Assembly (NCBI RefSeq): GCF_003344625.1
Contig: NZ_QPKJ02000007.1
Coordinates: 124,001 to 188,000, forward strand
DNA: 64,000 nucleotides
Direction of reading: 5' to 3'
From: Solirubrobacter deserti
GTDB lineage: Bacteria; Actinomycetota; Thermoleophilia; Solirubrobacterales; Solirubrobacteraceae
Below are positions 16,311 to 25,090 of the stretch, piece after piece. Within the stretch, counting starts at the first letter, position 1; every line of letters starts with the position of its first letter. A program made the position numbers and the translations under genes. The notes beneath the pieces are model-generated. The model was given only the letters and a program-made list of their open reading frames with translations. It was not told where the DNA came from and did no database searches.

Positions 16311-16976
16311 TTGCGCACGCTCCTGCCGACCCTGGCCGCGATCGCCATCGCGGCAGTGTTGGTGCTGGCCATCGAGCCGTTGCGTGTCGCCACCGGACAT
16401 GCGCTGCACGGCGACGTCGACGCGCTGCAGGCCGAGCTCGAGTCGCTCGGCGTGTGGGGCGCGCTCGTGCTCGTCTCGCTGATCCTCGTGCACGCCGTCG
16501 TGCTGTTCCCGGCCGAGATCCCGAACGCGGTCGCCGGCCTGGTCTACGGGTTCGGCATCGCGCTGCCGATGGTGATGGCCGCGTGGACCGCTTCCGGCCT
16601 GATCGCGTACTACCTCGGCGTCTGGATCGGGCGTCCGCTCGCGGTCCGGCTCGCGGGAGAGGAGCGGGTGGAGTCCGCGGAGCGCGTGATCGGCAAAGGC
16701 GGCATCGCCGCCCTGCTGCTCGCGCGCCTGATCCCGTTCGTGCCGTTCAGCCTCGTCGGCTACATCGCAGGCGCGACCCGTGTCTCGGTCTGGCGCTACA
16801 CGTGGACGTCGGCCGTCGGCGTGCTGCCGATCACGGCCGCCGCCACCTACCTCGGGCACGCCCTGGACGACTTCTCGCTCTCAGACCCGCTGGTCTGGGT
16901 GGCGGGCGGCGCGCTCGTGGTGCTGATCGTGCTGACGATCCCGGTCGCGCGCCGCATGCACAAGTCAAACCGCTAG
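16311..16976 (+). CDS. TVP38/TMEM64-type VTT-domain membrane protein
   Basis: A 221-residue integral membrane protein with about six hydrophobic segments. The VTT/SNARE-associated domain signature is clear: VVLFPAEIPNAVAGLVYGFG, then the glycine-rich YYLGVWIGRP and LLARLIPFVPFSLVGYIAGATRVS. Relatives (DedA/TVP38 superfamily) act in lipid-carrier or membrane homeostasis. TTG start. TAGCCT (16299-16304), which overlaps the ispH stop, lies 6 bp before it, suggesting a leaderless promoter of its own. It overlaps the convergent gene by 12 bp. Confidence 0.82.
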   Translation: MRTLLPTLAAIAIAAVLVLAIEPLRVATGHALHGDVDALQAELESLGVWGALVLVSLILVHAVVLFPAEIPNAVAGLVYGFGIALPMVMAAWTASGLIAYYLGVWIGRPLAVRLAGEERVESAERVIGKGGIAALLLARLIPFVPFSLVGYIAGATRVSVWRYTWTSAVGVLPITAAATYLGHALDDFSLSDPLVWVAGGALVVLIVLTIPVARRMHKSNR

Positions 16977-17648
16977 CGGGGAGCGCCGGCGCGGCGCCAG
17001 CGCGCCGCCGACCATCAGGCCCGCCCCGCCCACCAGGAGCACCACGCCGCTGATCAGCGCGGTCAGCTTCAGCGTGCCGACGAGCGGGACGTCGCTGCCG
17101 ACGGCCACGCCGGCGTCGACCGCGGGTGAGCCGTCCGCGTTCATCACCACCACCGACCAGTCGCCGCCCTCGACGTCCCAGTCCAGCCGCTGCGGGCCGC
17201 TGCCCTGCGCCTGCGCGACCCAGATGTCGCGCCCGGCCGGAGCCGCCGGCCGCGCGTTGCCGTCGCTCATGCGGTAGTCCGCGGCGAACGGGTCGACCTC
17301 GACGTCGGTGAGCGTCGCGTGGGCGCTCGCGGCGAGGTAGTCCTTGACGTCGCGCGAGCGCGCGATGCCGACGAACACCGGCTTGCCGCCGTTCGGGCGC
17401 ACGTCGAAGCGCACCGTGCCGGACACGACGCCCGGAAGGTCGTGGTCGACGTCGAAGTTCTCGGTCGCCAGCGCGTACGTCGAGGTCGAGAAGCGCTCGC
17501 TGTCGGTCATGTAGTAGCCGTCGGCGTCCTTGCGATCGTCGAGCCAGGCGAAGCTCGCGCCCACCGCGAGCAGCACGACCGCGAGCGAGGCGAGGACACC
17601 GCCGGTGACGAGGGCCGCGAGGCGGCCGCCGGAGGGGTTCGAGTTCAT
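16965..17648 (-). CDS. Two-helix membrane protein with extracellular domain, unknown
   Basis: A 227-residue protein. One helix near residues 10-30 and one near 190-212 bracket an about 160-residue, probably extracytoplasmic, beta-rich domain (YYMTDSERFSTSTYALATENFD, KPVFVGIARSRDVKDYL, DWSVVVMNADGSPAVDAGV). The C-terminus is short and basic (APRRRSPLA). Proteins with this layout occur widely in actinobacteria without assigned function. GGAGG precedes the ATG at 17648. It lies 69 bp downstream of the Clp-N gene on the same strand and may be co-transcribed with it. Confidence 0.7.
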   Translation of the reverse strand: MNSNPSGGRLAALVTGGVLASLAVVLLAVGASFAWLDDRKDADGYYMTDSERFSTSTYALATENFDVDHDLPGVVSGTVRFDVRPNGGKPVFVGIARSRDVKDYLAASAHATLTDVEVDPFAADYRMSDGNARPAAPAGRDIWVAQAQGSGPQRLDWDVEGGDWSVVVMNADGSPAVDAGVAVGSDVPLVGTLKLTALISGVVLLVGGAGLMVGGALAPRRRSPLAV

Positions 17649-17717
17649 GCCTCCAGGCTCTCAACCCACGCGCCCGGCGACCGTGACGCCAGCTGGCGTC
17701 CGGACCTCCGGCGACCC

Positions 17718-18179
17718 CTACGTCACCGCGCTGATCGCCGTAGCCAGCTCCTCCTGGTCGATGTCCACGAGCCCCAGCGCGCGCGGGACCGTCCCGCGCC
17801 GCGCCCGCAGGACGCCGAGGACGACGTGCCCGGTCCCGATGCGGGTGTCCTTGCGCTCCGCCGCCGCCCGCAACGCGCCCTCGAGCGCGGCCTTCGAGGA
17901 GTGCGCGAAGTCGGGCTTGCTCACGTGCGGGGCGAAGGCGGGCCGCGCGGCGCTGATGCCGACCGCGGCGAGGCTGCGCTCGCGCTCGAGGTCCAGGGCG
18001 TGCCGCAGGCCGTCCTCGTCGAGGCCGTGCCAGCGCAGCGTCTCGGCCACGGGGTCGCGCTGGCGCGCGGCGGCGAACAGCAGGTGCTCGGCCTCGACGC
18101 TCGTCGCCCCGAGCTCGTGTGCGATCTCGACCGCGTCGCGCACGATCACCCGCGCGTCCTTCGTGAAGCGATTGAACAC
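17718..18179 (-). CDS. Clp N-terminal-domain protein
   Basis: 153 residues holding two Clp repeat (ClpA/ClpC N-domain) motifs, FTKDARVIVRDAVEIAHELGATSVEAEHLLFA and the later KDTRIGTGHVVLGVLRA. There is no AAA+ ATPase domain, so it is not an unfoldase. Stand-alone N-domains could bind adaptor or substrate proteins. GTG start at 18179, one base after the stop of the small HTH gene, with AGGAG inside the end of that gene, so translation is coupled. The pair probably forms a regulator plus sensor unit. Confidence 0.82.
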   Translation of the reverse strand: MFNRFTKDARVIVRDAVEIAHELGATSVEAEHLLFAAARQRDPVAETLRWHGLDEDGLRHALDLERERSLAAVGISAARPAFAPHVSKPDFAHSSKAALEGALRAAAERKDTRIGTGHVVLGVLRARRGTVPRALGLVDIDQEELATAISAVT

Positions 18180-18180
18180 G

Positions 18181-18408
18181 TCAACGTCTCCTCAGCTCGA
18201 CGCCGGCGGCGATCAGCCGCTTGGCGTGCTTCTTGTGCACGGCCTGGCGCGTGACGCCGAGCGCCTCCGCGACCTCGGGCCAGCTCCAGCCCGTGCGCAT
18301 CGCGCGCTCGACCTCCGCGGCCTCCAACTGCTCGGCGAGGCGCCGCAGCGCGACCACGGCGGCGAGGCCGTCCGCCGGGTCCTCAGGCGTGGCAAGGTCG
18401 ATCATCAC
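18181..18408 (-). CDS. Small helix-turn-helix regulator paired with Clp-N protein
   Basis: 75 residues. The central segment AMRTGWSWPEVAEALGVTRQAVHKKHAKRL is a helix-turn-helix, and nothing else is present. The start is GTG 18408 or ATG 18405. A consensus-like promoter (TTGACA, 17 bp, TACGGT) predicts transcription from about 18409, so the mRNA is leaderless. Two identical-type palindromes overlap this promoter (18414-18425 and 18442-18453), consistent with autoregulation. The downstream Clp-N gene is co-translated. Confidence 0.8.
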   Translation of the reverse strand: MMIDLATPEDPADGLAAVVALRRLAEQLEAAEVERAMRTGWSWPEVAEALGVTRQAVHKKHAKRLIAAGVELRRR

Positions 18409-18413
18409 GGAAG

Positions 18414-18453
18414 CAACCGTAGTTGACTAACGGCGATCTGTCAACCCGAGTTG
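18414..18453. promoter_or_regulatory. Twin operator CAAC-N4-GTTG (two copies)
   Basis: CAACCGTAGTTG at 18414-18425 and CAACCCGAGTTG at 18442-18453 are two copies of a 12-bp palindrome, 28 bp apart centre to centre. The first covers the -10 of the leftward promoter. The second covers the end of its -35 and the extended -10 of the rightward promoter. The small HTH protein encoded next to them is the obvious ligand. Confidence 0.6.
18416..18444 (-). promoter_or_regulatory. Promoter of HTH/Clp-N operon (leaderless)
   Basis: On the minus strand, TTGACA (18444-18439), a 17-bp spacer and TACGGT (18421-18416). The expected start point at about 18409 coincides with the GTG/ATG start codons at 18408/18405, so a leaderless transcript is predicted. 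Confidence 0.6.
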
Positions 18454-18460
18454 CTAGCGT
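18452..18460 (+). promoter_or_regulatory. Extended -10 promoter of metallophosphoesterase (leaderless)
   Basis: TGC-TAGCGT (18452-18460) fits the extended -10 pattern TGnTAnnnT and lies 7 bp before the GTG at 18468. No good -35 is present at the right distance, which is typical of extended -10 promoters. It overlaps the second operator. Confidence 0.5.
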
Positions 18461-18467
18461 CTCCGGC

Positions 18468-19169
18468 GTGCCCCACCTCATCGCCCAGCTCAGCGACCCT
18501 CACCTCCGGCTCGACGACGAAGCGTCGGTGCGCGGCCTGGAGCGCGCGGCGGCGCGTGTCGCGGCGCTGAACCCGGCCGCCGTACTGCTCACGGGCGACA
18601 TCGCCGACACCGGCGCACCGGAGGAGTACGAAGCCGCCGTCCGGGCGCTGGCGCCGATCCAGGCGCCGGTGTACCGCACCGCCGGCAACCACGACCGCTT
18701 CGAGGAGCGTCAGCAGTACGTGGCCGAGGTCGAGCCCGTGCGGCTGGTCGTGTGCGACACGTCGGTGCCAGGGCGCGACGACGGCTCGCTCGACGTGGAC
18801 TGGATCGAGAGCCAGCTGGAGCCGGGCACGCCGACGATCATCGCCATGCACCATCCGCCGGTCGCGATGGGCCTGGCCTGGCTGGACGAGATCGCGCTGC
18901 CGCGCGAGCAGACGGAGGCGCTCGCCGGCCTGCTGCGGCGCAACCCGCAGGTGGTGCGCGTCGTCGCCGGCCACGTGCATCTCGCCGCGACGGCGACGCT
19001 CGGCGGCTGCTCGGTCGTAACCTGCGCGGGCACGCACATCCAGGCCGTGTCGGACTTCGACGCGACCGGCATGGTGACCTCACGCGAGGAGCCGCCGTCG
19101 GTGCTCGTGCACGCGTTCCTGGACGACGGCGCGGTCATCACGCACGTCGTCCCCGTCACACCCGCGTAA
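18468..19169 (+). CDS. Calcineurin-like metallophosphoesterase (cpdA-like)
   Basis: A 233-residue cytoplasmic phosphodiesterase of the cAMP phosphodiesterase/CpdA-like class. Metal-binding motifs in order are SDPHL, LTGDIAD, AGNHD, MHHPP and GHVHLAA. The GTG start giving MPHLIAQLSDPHL is chosen because the fold begins directly there and because of the extended -10 only 7 bp upstream; the open frame further upstream overlaps the operators. The substrate may be a cyclic nucleotide, which is inference. It is divergent from the HTH/Clp-N operon and shares its control region. Confidence 0.83.
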   Translation: MPHLIAQLSDPHLRLDDEASVRGLERAAARVAALNPAAVLLTGDIADTGAPEEYEAAVRALAPIQAPVYRTAGNHDRFEERQQYVAEVEPVRLVVCDTSVPGRDDGSLDVDWIESQLEPGTPTIIAMHHPPVAMGLAWLDEIALPREQTEALAGLLRRNPQVVRVVAGHVHLAATATLGGCSVVTCAGTHIQAVSDFDATGMVTSREEPPSVLVHAFLDDGAVITHVVPVTPA

Positions 19170-19202
19170 CGGGAAGGTGCGGCCTCGGGGTACGGTCCCG
19201 GC

Positions 19203-21965
19203 ATGCGCCGAATCGCCGGAATCGCGCTCATAGCGCTCACCGCGACCGCCGTCGGAGCTGAGGCTGCCGCAGCACAGGCCGGCTCCGAGACCGTCGTCAT
19301 CTCCGAGTTCCGCACGCGCGGGCCCGCCGGTGGCAACGACGAGTTCGTCGAGCTTCGCAACCGCTCGGCCGCGCCCGTGGACATCTCGGGCTGGCTGCTG
19401 CAGGGCTGCGCCTCGGGAACGCCGGGCAACGCGAGCACGCGCGCCACCGTGCCCGGGGGCGTCACGCTCGCACCGAACCAGTCGTACCTGTTCGCCAACG
19501 ACGCGACCGGCGGCTACTCGGGGACCGTCGCGCCCGACCAGATCTACGGCACGGGCTTCACCGACTTCTCCAGCACCAACTTCGCGGGCATCCGGCTCGT
19601 CACCGGGTCAACGACCGTTGACGGAGTCGGCGCACCGCAGAGCCCGTGCCGCGAGGGCACCGGCATCACCACGCCGACCACGAGTACCGACAGCGCGTTC
19701 GAGCGCACCGGCGGCACCGCGGACACGAACGACAACGCCGCCGACTTCCAGGGGCCGAAGGCCGGAGATCCGCAGAACCGCGGCGGTGGCGGCGACCCGG
19801 TTCCGGAGGTCGAGAGCTCCGAGCCCGCCGACAACGCCAACAACGTCGCGCGCGGCGCCAACCTGCGCGTCACCTTCTCCGAGCCGGTCGAGCCGGCCGC
19901 GAACACGGTCAGCCTCACCTGCGACGACACCGCCGTGGCGGTCACGGTCACGGGTGAGAGCGACACGGTGTACGTGCTCGACCCGCAGGCCGACCTGCCC
20001 GCGGGCGCGACGTGCGTGCTGCGCGTGGAGGGGGACGGCTACGGCGGCGCCGACTACAGCGCCACGTTCACCACGACGGGCCAGGAAGGCCTGCGCATCC
20101 ACGACATCCAGGGCGCGGCGCACCTGTCCCCGTACCGCAACACCCTTGTCGCGGGCGTGGAGGGCATCGTCACCGCCCGTCGCTTCAACGGCTTCTACAT
20201 CCAGGACCCGCGGCCCGATCGCGACCCCAAGACGTCCGAGGGCATCTTCGTCTTCACCGGCTCCGCGCTGCCCGCGGCCGCGCAGCCGGGCGCGAAGGTC
20301 TCCGTCTCCGGCCGCGTGACCGAGTTCCGCCCGAGCTGCACGCCGTCCTGCGCCGCCCCGGACTTCCCGAACGGCGACTTCGGCGCCTCCGCCTACGCGA
20401 ACCTCACGATCACCGAGATCGACCGCGCGACGGTCACGGCTTCGGGCACCGGCACGATCCGCCCGACGCTCGTCGGTCGCGGCGGCCGCGTCCCGCCCGA
20501 GGCCGTCATCGACAATGACACGCCCGACCCGCAGGCCGACGAGCCGCCGCTGATCACCGGCAACGTCGAAGAGCCGGGCTCGCGCTTCGATCCCGAGCAG
20601 GACGGCATCGATTTCTACGAGTCGCTGGAGGGGATGCTGACCGAGGTCCGCCGCGGCTACGTGACCGAGCCGACGAACGTCTTCAGCGCCGGCGCGGCCA
20701 ACGAGAACGCCGAGATCGCGGTCGTGACCGAACCGTCGGACCTCTCGAAGCGCGGCGTGCTGCCGGTGCGGGCGTACGACCGGTTCGCGCCGCGCGAGTA
20801 CCGCTTCGGCGACTTCAACCCCGAGCGGATCATCCTCAACGATCCGGTCACGCGCGACAACGACCTCGACCCGCTGCCCAACGCCCAGGTCGGCGACCGC
20901 TTCGAGGACATCACGGCCGTCGTGGACTACTCGTTCGGCAACTTCAAGTTCCTCGTGACCGAGCCGCCGACCTTCCGACGCGGCGACCTCAAGCCGGAGG
21001 TGGCCAAGCCGGCCGGCCGCGACGAGCTCTCGATCGCCTCCTACAACGTCGAGAACCTGGACGCGGTCAACGACCTCGAGCGGATGCCCGCGATCGCACG
21101 CCAGATCATCGACAACCTGCGCTCGCCGGACATCCTCACGCTCAGCGAGGTGCAGGACCTGGACGGTGAGGGCCCGCTCGGACCGGCCGGGGATCCGACG
21201 TGGCAGGCGCTCGTCGCCGCGATCCGCGCGGCGGGTGGCCCGGCCTATGAGTACCGGCAGATCGACCCCGTGCACAACGCCGACGGCGGCGCGCCGAACG
21301 CGAACATCCGCGTCGGCTTCCTGTTCAACCCGCGCAGGGTCGAGTTCGTCGACCGGCCGGGCGGCACGTCGACCACCGGCACGACCGAGAACACGGCGCA
21401 GCCCGGCGCGCAGCTGACGTTCAGCCCGGGCCGCATCGATCCGACCAACCCGGCCTTCACCAACAGCCGCAAGCCGCTCGCGGGCGAGTTCCGCTACCGC
21501 GGCCGGCCGCTGTTCGTGGTCGCCAACCACTTCGCCTCCAAGGGCGGGGACGCGCCGCTGTTCGGGCGCTTCCAGGAGCCCTACCGGCCAAGCGAGATCC
21601 AGCGCCGCCAGCAGGCGGACGTCGTCAACGCGTGGGTGCGGAGCCTGCAGCGGGCCGACCCGTTCGCGCGCGTGGTGGTGGCCGGTGACCTCAACGACTT
21701 CGAGTTCTCGGAGTCGGTGCGGATCCTGCAGCGCGGCACCGACGAGCGCGGCTACGAGCTCGTCGATCTGTGGAACTTCGTGCCCCAGCGCGAGCGCTAC
21801 AGCTACATCTTCCAGGGCAACGGGCAGGTCCTGGACCACATCCTGGTGAGCCCGCCGCTGCTGCTGTTCAAGCCCGAGTTCGACGCCGTGCACATCAACG
21901 CCGAGTTCGACGACGAGCAGCTGTCGGACCACGACCCGCCGCTGCTGCGGCTGTCTATCCGCTAG
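19203..21965 (+). CDS. Exported ExeM/NucH-type nuclease with lamin-tail domain
   Basis: A 920-residue secreted protein. Signal peptide 1-26; lamin-tail domain about 30-150 (VVISEFRTRGPAGGNDEFVELRN); Ig-like SbsA-type domain about 200-290; OB-fold-like region about 300-400 (GIVTARRFNGFYIQDP). The C-terminal endonuclease/exonuclease/phosphatase domain (about 600-920) has SIASYNVENLD, LSEVQD, FVVANHFASKG, VAGDLNDFEFSES and LSDHDP. It degrades extracellular DNA or nucleotides, presumably for nutrient scavenging. TACGGT (19191-19196) lies 6 bp before the ATG, suggesting a leaderless mRNA. Its TAG overlaps the convergent gene's stop in a CTAG. Confidence 0.88.
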   Translation: MRRIAGIALIALTATAVGAEAAAAQAGSETVVISEFRTRGPAGGNDEFVELRNRSAAPVDISGWLLQGCASGTPGNASTRATVPGGVTLAPNQSYLFANDATGGYSGTVAPDQIYGTGFTDFSSTNFAGIRLVTGSTTVDGVGAPQSPCREGTGITTPTTSTDSAFERTGGTADTNDNAADFQGPKAGDPQNRGGGGDPVPEVESSEPADNANNVARGANLRVTFSEPVEPAANTVSLTCDDTAVAVTVTGESDTVYVLDPQADLPAGATCVLRVEGDGYGGADYSATFTTTGQEGLRIHDIQGAAHLSPYRNTLVAGVEGIVTARRFNGFYIQDPRPDRDPKTSEGIFVFTGSALPAAAQPGAKVSVSGRVTEFRPSCTPSCAAPDFPNGDFGASAYANLTITEIDRATVTASGTGTIRPTLVGRGGRVPPEAVIDNDTPDPQADEPPLITGNVEEPGSRFDPEQDGIDFYESLEGMLTEVRRGYVTEPTNVFSAGAANENAEIAVVTEPSDLSKRGVLPVRAYDRFAPREYRFGDFNPERIILNDPVTRDNDLDPLPNAQVGDRFEDITAVVDYSFGNFKFLVTEPPTFRRGDLKPEVAKPAGRDELSIASYNVENLDAVNDLERMPAIARQIIDNLRSPDILTLSEVQDLDGEGPLGPAGDPTWQALVAAIRAAGGPAYEYRQIDPVHNADGGAPNANIRVGFLFNPRRVEFVDRPGGTSTTGTTENTAQPGAQLTFSPGRIDPTNPAFTNSRKPLAGEFRYRGRPLFVVANHFASKGGDAPLFGRFQEPYRPSEIQRRQQADVVNAWVRSLQRADPFARVVVAGDLNDFEFSESVRILQRGTDERGYELVDLWNFVPQRERYSYIFQGNGQVLDHILVSPPLLLFKPEFDAVHINAEFDDEQLSDHDPPLLRLSIR

Positions 21966-23122
21966 AGCGGGGGGGGCTCGGGGGGGCGGCAGCCCCACCG
22001 GGCTATTTCCCGCCGGAGATCGTCGCCGTGCTCGTCCAAGGCGGGCGGGCCACGGCGGATCTCCGGCCGCTCGCCGTCCAGCCGCAGCGGCGGGCGCACG
22101 AGCGGGAGCCCATCGATCTCCTCGACGGGCTCCATGCCGAGCTCGGACGCGAGGGCGAAGGCCTCGTCGACACCGTTGATCGGCCCGGCGGGGACCTTCG
22201 CCTCGCGCAGGACGGCGAGCCAGTGCTCCGCCGGCTGCTCGCGCAGCACGGCCTCGAACGCGTCCATCAGCTCGTCGGCGTGAGCGACGCGCGCTTCGTT
22301 GGAGCTGAAGCGCCCATCCGACGGCAGCTCCGGCAGGCCGAGCGCCTCGCACAGCCGCACGAAGATCCGCTCGTTGCCGACCGCGATCGCGAGCGGCCGG
22401 TCGGCGGTCGCGTACGTCTCGTAGGGCACGATGCTCGGGTGGCGGTTGCCGCGCCGGCGGCCGGTCACGCCCGCCGCGACCCAGGCCGTGCCCTGGTTGA
22501 GCAGGCAGGTCAGCGCGGAGTCCATCAGCGAGACCTCGACGTGGCGGCCGCGCCCGGTCGATGCGCGTTCGACGAGCGCCGCCTGGATGCCGTTCGCCGC
22601 GAGCAGCCCGCACACGAGGTCGACGACCGCCGTCCCCGCCTTCAGCGGCTGTCCGTCCGGCTCGCCCGTCACGGACATCAGCCCGCCCATGGCCTGCAGC
22701 AGGAAGTCGTAGCCCGGCAAGCCCGCCGCCTCCGGGCCGCTGCCGAACGCGGTCACCGAGCAGGTGACCAGGCGCGGGTTGGCTTCCCGCAGCGCGCCGA
22801 GCCCGAGGCCCAGCTCCTCGATCAGCCCGGGCCGGAACGACTCGATCAGCACGTCCGCGCGCCCGGCCAGCGTGCGCGCGAGCGCCACGTCGGCCGGATC
22901 CTTGAGGTCGAGCGCGATCGAGCGCTTGTTGCGGTTCAGGCCCAGGTAGTACGTCGAGACGCCGTCGCGCCAGGGTGGACCCCAGGCGCGCGTGTCGTCA
23001 CCGCCGTCGGGCCGCTCGACCTTGATCACGTCCGCGCCGAGGTCCCCGAGCAGCATCGCCGCGAGCGGTCCGGCGAGCACGCGCGAGAAGTCGGCGACGA
23101 GGATCCCGTCCAACGGAGCCAT
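21962..23122 (-). CDS. CaiB/BaiF-type CoA-transferase
   Basis: A 386-residue class III CoA-transferase. Recognisable segments are LVADFSRVLAGPLAAMLLGDLGADVIKVE at the N-terminus, LGLNRNKRSIALDLK and the conserved ADVLIESFRPG. The family moves CoA between acyl acids through an aspartyl-anhydride intermediate. The ATG at 23122 (MAPLDGILVADFS) is chosen, since longer versions run into the divergent gene. TAGTGT 8 bp upstream on the minus strand suggests a near-leaderless transcript. The stop TAG shares a CTAG with the nuclease stop. Confidence 0.85.
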   Translation of the reverse strand: MAPLDGILVADFSRVLAGPLAAMLLGDLGADVIKVERPDGGDDTRAWGPPWRDGVSTYYLGLNRNKRSIALDLKDPADVALARTLAGRADVLIESFRPGLIEELGLGLGALREANPRLVTCSVTAFGSGPEAAGLPGYDFLLQAMGGLMSVTGEPDGQPLKAGTAVVDLVCGLLAANGIQAALVERASTGRGRHVEVSLMDSALTCLLNQGTAWVAAGVTGRRRGNRHPSIVPYETYATADRPLAIAVGNERIFVRLCEALGLPELPSDGRFSSNEARVAHADELMDAFEAVLREQPAEHWLAVLREAKVPAGPINGVDEAFALASELGMEPVEEIDGLPLVRPPLRLDGERPEIRRGPPALDEHGDDLRREIARWGCRPPEPPPL

Positions 23123-23144
23123 GTGCGGGCACACTAGTGCGCGG

Positions 23145-24239
23145 ATGAAGACTCTCGTCGTCTCGGATCTGCACATCGGTCACCGCGCCCGCGACCTGCT
23201 GCGCCGCCCCGATCTGCAAGAGCCCCTGTTGGACGCGCTCGACCGCGTCGACCGCTTCGTCATCCTCGGCGACGGCTTGGAGCTGCGCGAGGCCGCGCAC
23301 CGCGACGCGGTCGACGGGGCCGCGCCGTTCTTCGCGGCAGTCGGCAGCCGGCTCGGGCCCGACAAGGAGTTCATCCTGCTCTCCGGCAACCACGATCACG
23401 GGCTGGCCGCGGGCTGGATCGACTCGCGCCTGCAGACGGAGGCGCCCGGCTTCCTCGGCCTCGAGCAACGCTTCGACGCGCACGGGCCGCTGGCGAGCGC
23501 CCTGGCGGAGGCCGCGCGGCCCGCACGGCTGCGCTTCGCCTATCCGGGGCTGTGGCTCCGCGACGACGTCTACGCCTTCCACGGCCACTATGCCGACGCG
23601 CACGCAACCGTCCCGACCTTCGAGCGGGTGCTGGTCGGCGCGATGGCGCGGTGGGTCACGCCGCTGCCGAGCCCGCACGCGACGGCCGACGACTACGAAT
23701 CCGTGCTCTCGCCGCTGTACGCATGGCTGTACGCGCTCACCCAGCGCACGGAACGCTCGCTCGTCTCGCACGGAGGCGGCGCGTCCTCGCGCTCCTACAA
23801 GGCGCTCACGGCCGAGCGCACGCCGCGTTCACTCGCGCTGCGCGCGGGGTACCGCGGCGCCGTGGCCTCGCTCAACGCGATCGGGCTCGGCCCGCTGCAG
23901 CCCGGCCTGTCACCGACCGCTCTGCGCCGGGGGTACTTGCACGGCATCAGCGAGGTGATCCGCCGGTTGCAGATTCCGGCGCGACACGTCATCTGGGGGC
24001 ACTCACACCGCTCGGGGCCGTGGCCGACCGACGATCCGGCGGAGTGGCAGGTCAACGGCACGCGCATCCACAACACCGGCTCGTGGGTCTACCAGCCGCA
24101 CTTCCTCACGCCCGAGCCCAACGGCTCCCCCTACTGGCCGGGAACCGCGGTCCTCGTGGACTCGGACGGGCCACCGCGGCTGCTGCGCCTGCTCGGCGAC
24201 CGCGGCCACGAGGAGCTCAGGCCACGAGACCCGGCGTGA
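23145..24239 (+). CDS. Metallophosphoesterase family protein
   Basis: A 364-residue calcineurin-like phosphoesterase. Metal-binding motifs are SDLHIGH, LGDGLELRE, SGNHDHG, HGHYAD and WGHSHRSG. The central 180-residue insertion between the second and last motifs is longer than in minimal family members. There is no signal peptide, so it is probably cytoplasmic. The substrate is unknown. The ATG at 23145 (MKTLVVSDLHIG) is the natural start and is divergent from the CoA-transferase with 22 bp between the starts. Confidence 0.83.
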   Translation: MKTLVVSDLHIGHRARDLLRRPDLQEPLLDALDRVDRFVILGDGLELREAAHRDAVDGAAPFFAAVGSRLGPDKEFILLSGNHDHGLAAGWIDSRLQTEAPGFLGLEQRFDAHGPLASALAEAARPARLRFAYPGLWLRDDVYAFHGHYADAHATVPTFERVLVGAMARWVTPLPSPHATADDYESVLSPLYAWLYALTQRTERSLVSHGGGASSRSYKALTAERTPRSLALRAGYRGAVASLNAIGLGPLQPGLSPTALRRGYLHGISEVIRRLQIPARHVIWGHSHRSGPWPTDDPAEWQVNGTRIHNTGSWVYQPHFLTPEPNGSPYWPGTAVLVDSDGPPRLLRLLGDRGHEELRPRDPA

Positions 24240-24960
24240 AGCAGGTGGCGTGGACGACCACGCCCTCGGTGACCTCGAACTGCAGCTCGCCGCGCGTGTG
24301 GCGCTCGTGGTGGACGACCTCGATCGCGCCGGGCTCGAAGATGTCGAACACCTCGCCGTTGACGCGGATCGCGCCGACACCGTCCACGACCGCCCACACG
24401 CCGCCGGCCTCGTACGGGCCGGAGTAGGCGCCGGGCTGGTCGGCGGTCTGCGGCGCGATCAGCGCGTCCTCAGCGTCCTCGGGACGCAGCGGCTCCACCA
24501 CGTCGCGCTCGATGCCGAGCAGCTCCTGGATCTCGCGCTCGGTCTCCGCGTAGGCGCCCTCGCCGTAGTGCATCGAGAACAGCTTGTGCTCGGGCGTCCA
24601 CAGGTAGCGGGCGGGCCAGCCCTCGTTGCCGTACAGGTCCCAGACGTCCAGGTTGGTGTCGATCAGCACCGGCCAGGGGATCTCGAGCCGCTCGACCGCG
24701 CGCCGGACGTTGTCGTCCTCGCGGGCGGGCGGAAAGCCGCCGGTGTGGACGCCGATGATCCGCAGGCCGGCCTCCGCGTAGCGCTCGTGCCAGACCTTCA
24801 GGTACGGGAGCGTGCGCAGGTTGTTGACCCGGCAGAAGTCCCAGAACTCGACCAGGACGACCTTCCCGCGCTGCTCGTGCATCTTGAGCATCGCGACGTT
24901 GCACCACGGCAGGTTGCGCGGGAACGGGGGCGGGGTGATGCTCTCGTCGGCGGCACGCAT
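24217..24960 (-). CDS. Thioredoxin-fold (TlpA/DipZ-like) protein lacking CxxC
   Basis: 247 residues. Residues about 30-150 resemble the thioredoxin-like domain of DipZ/TlpA proteins (VVLVEFWDFCRVNNLRTLPYLKVWHERY, GLRIIGVHTGGF). The usual active-site CxxC reads FCRVN, so only one cysteine is left. The C-terminal 90 residues resemble the carbohydrate-binding-like DipZ C-terminal domain. There is no signal peptide. It may be a one-cysteine peroxidase-like or structural thioredoxin-fold protein. TACGGT (minus strand) lies 12 bp upstream of the ATG. The 3' end overlaps the phosphoesterase by 23 bp. Confidence 0.72.
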   Translation of the reverse strand: MRAADESITPPPFPRNLPWCNVAMLKMHEQRGKVVLVEFWDFCRVNNLRTLPYLKVWHERYAEAGLRIIGVHTGGFPPAREDDNVRRAVERLEIPWPVLIDTNLDVWDLYGNEGWPARYLWTPEHKLFSMHYGEGAYAETEREIQELLGIERDVVEPLRPEDAEDALIAPQTADQPGAYSGPYEAGGVWAVVDGVGAIRVNGEVFDIFEPGAIEVVHHERHTRGELQFEVTEGVVVHATCFTPGLVA

Positions 24961-25090
24961 TCCGAACCGGCGACCGTAGCAGCGAAACCTTTTAGTTTTT
25001 GACGTGTTGTTGGTAAGTCTGCGGTGCGGTGCGCCCCACCCCGCGCCCGTCCTGCCAAGAAACACCGTCTCAAACGAGGAGAGTCCGCAG

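Noticed and set aside
19608..22613. A 1001-codon open frame on the minus strand
   Set aside because: It is antisense to the nuclease and CoA-transferase genes. Its product is Arg/Ala/Gly-rich without any domain, as expected for third-position GC shadows.
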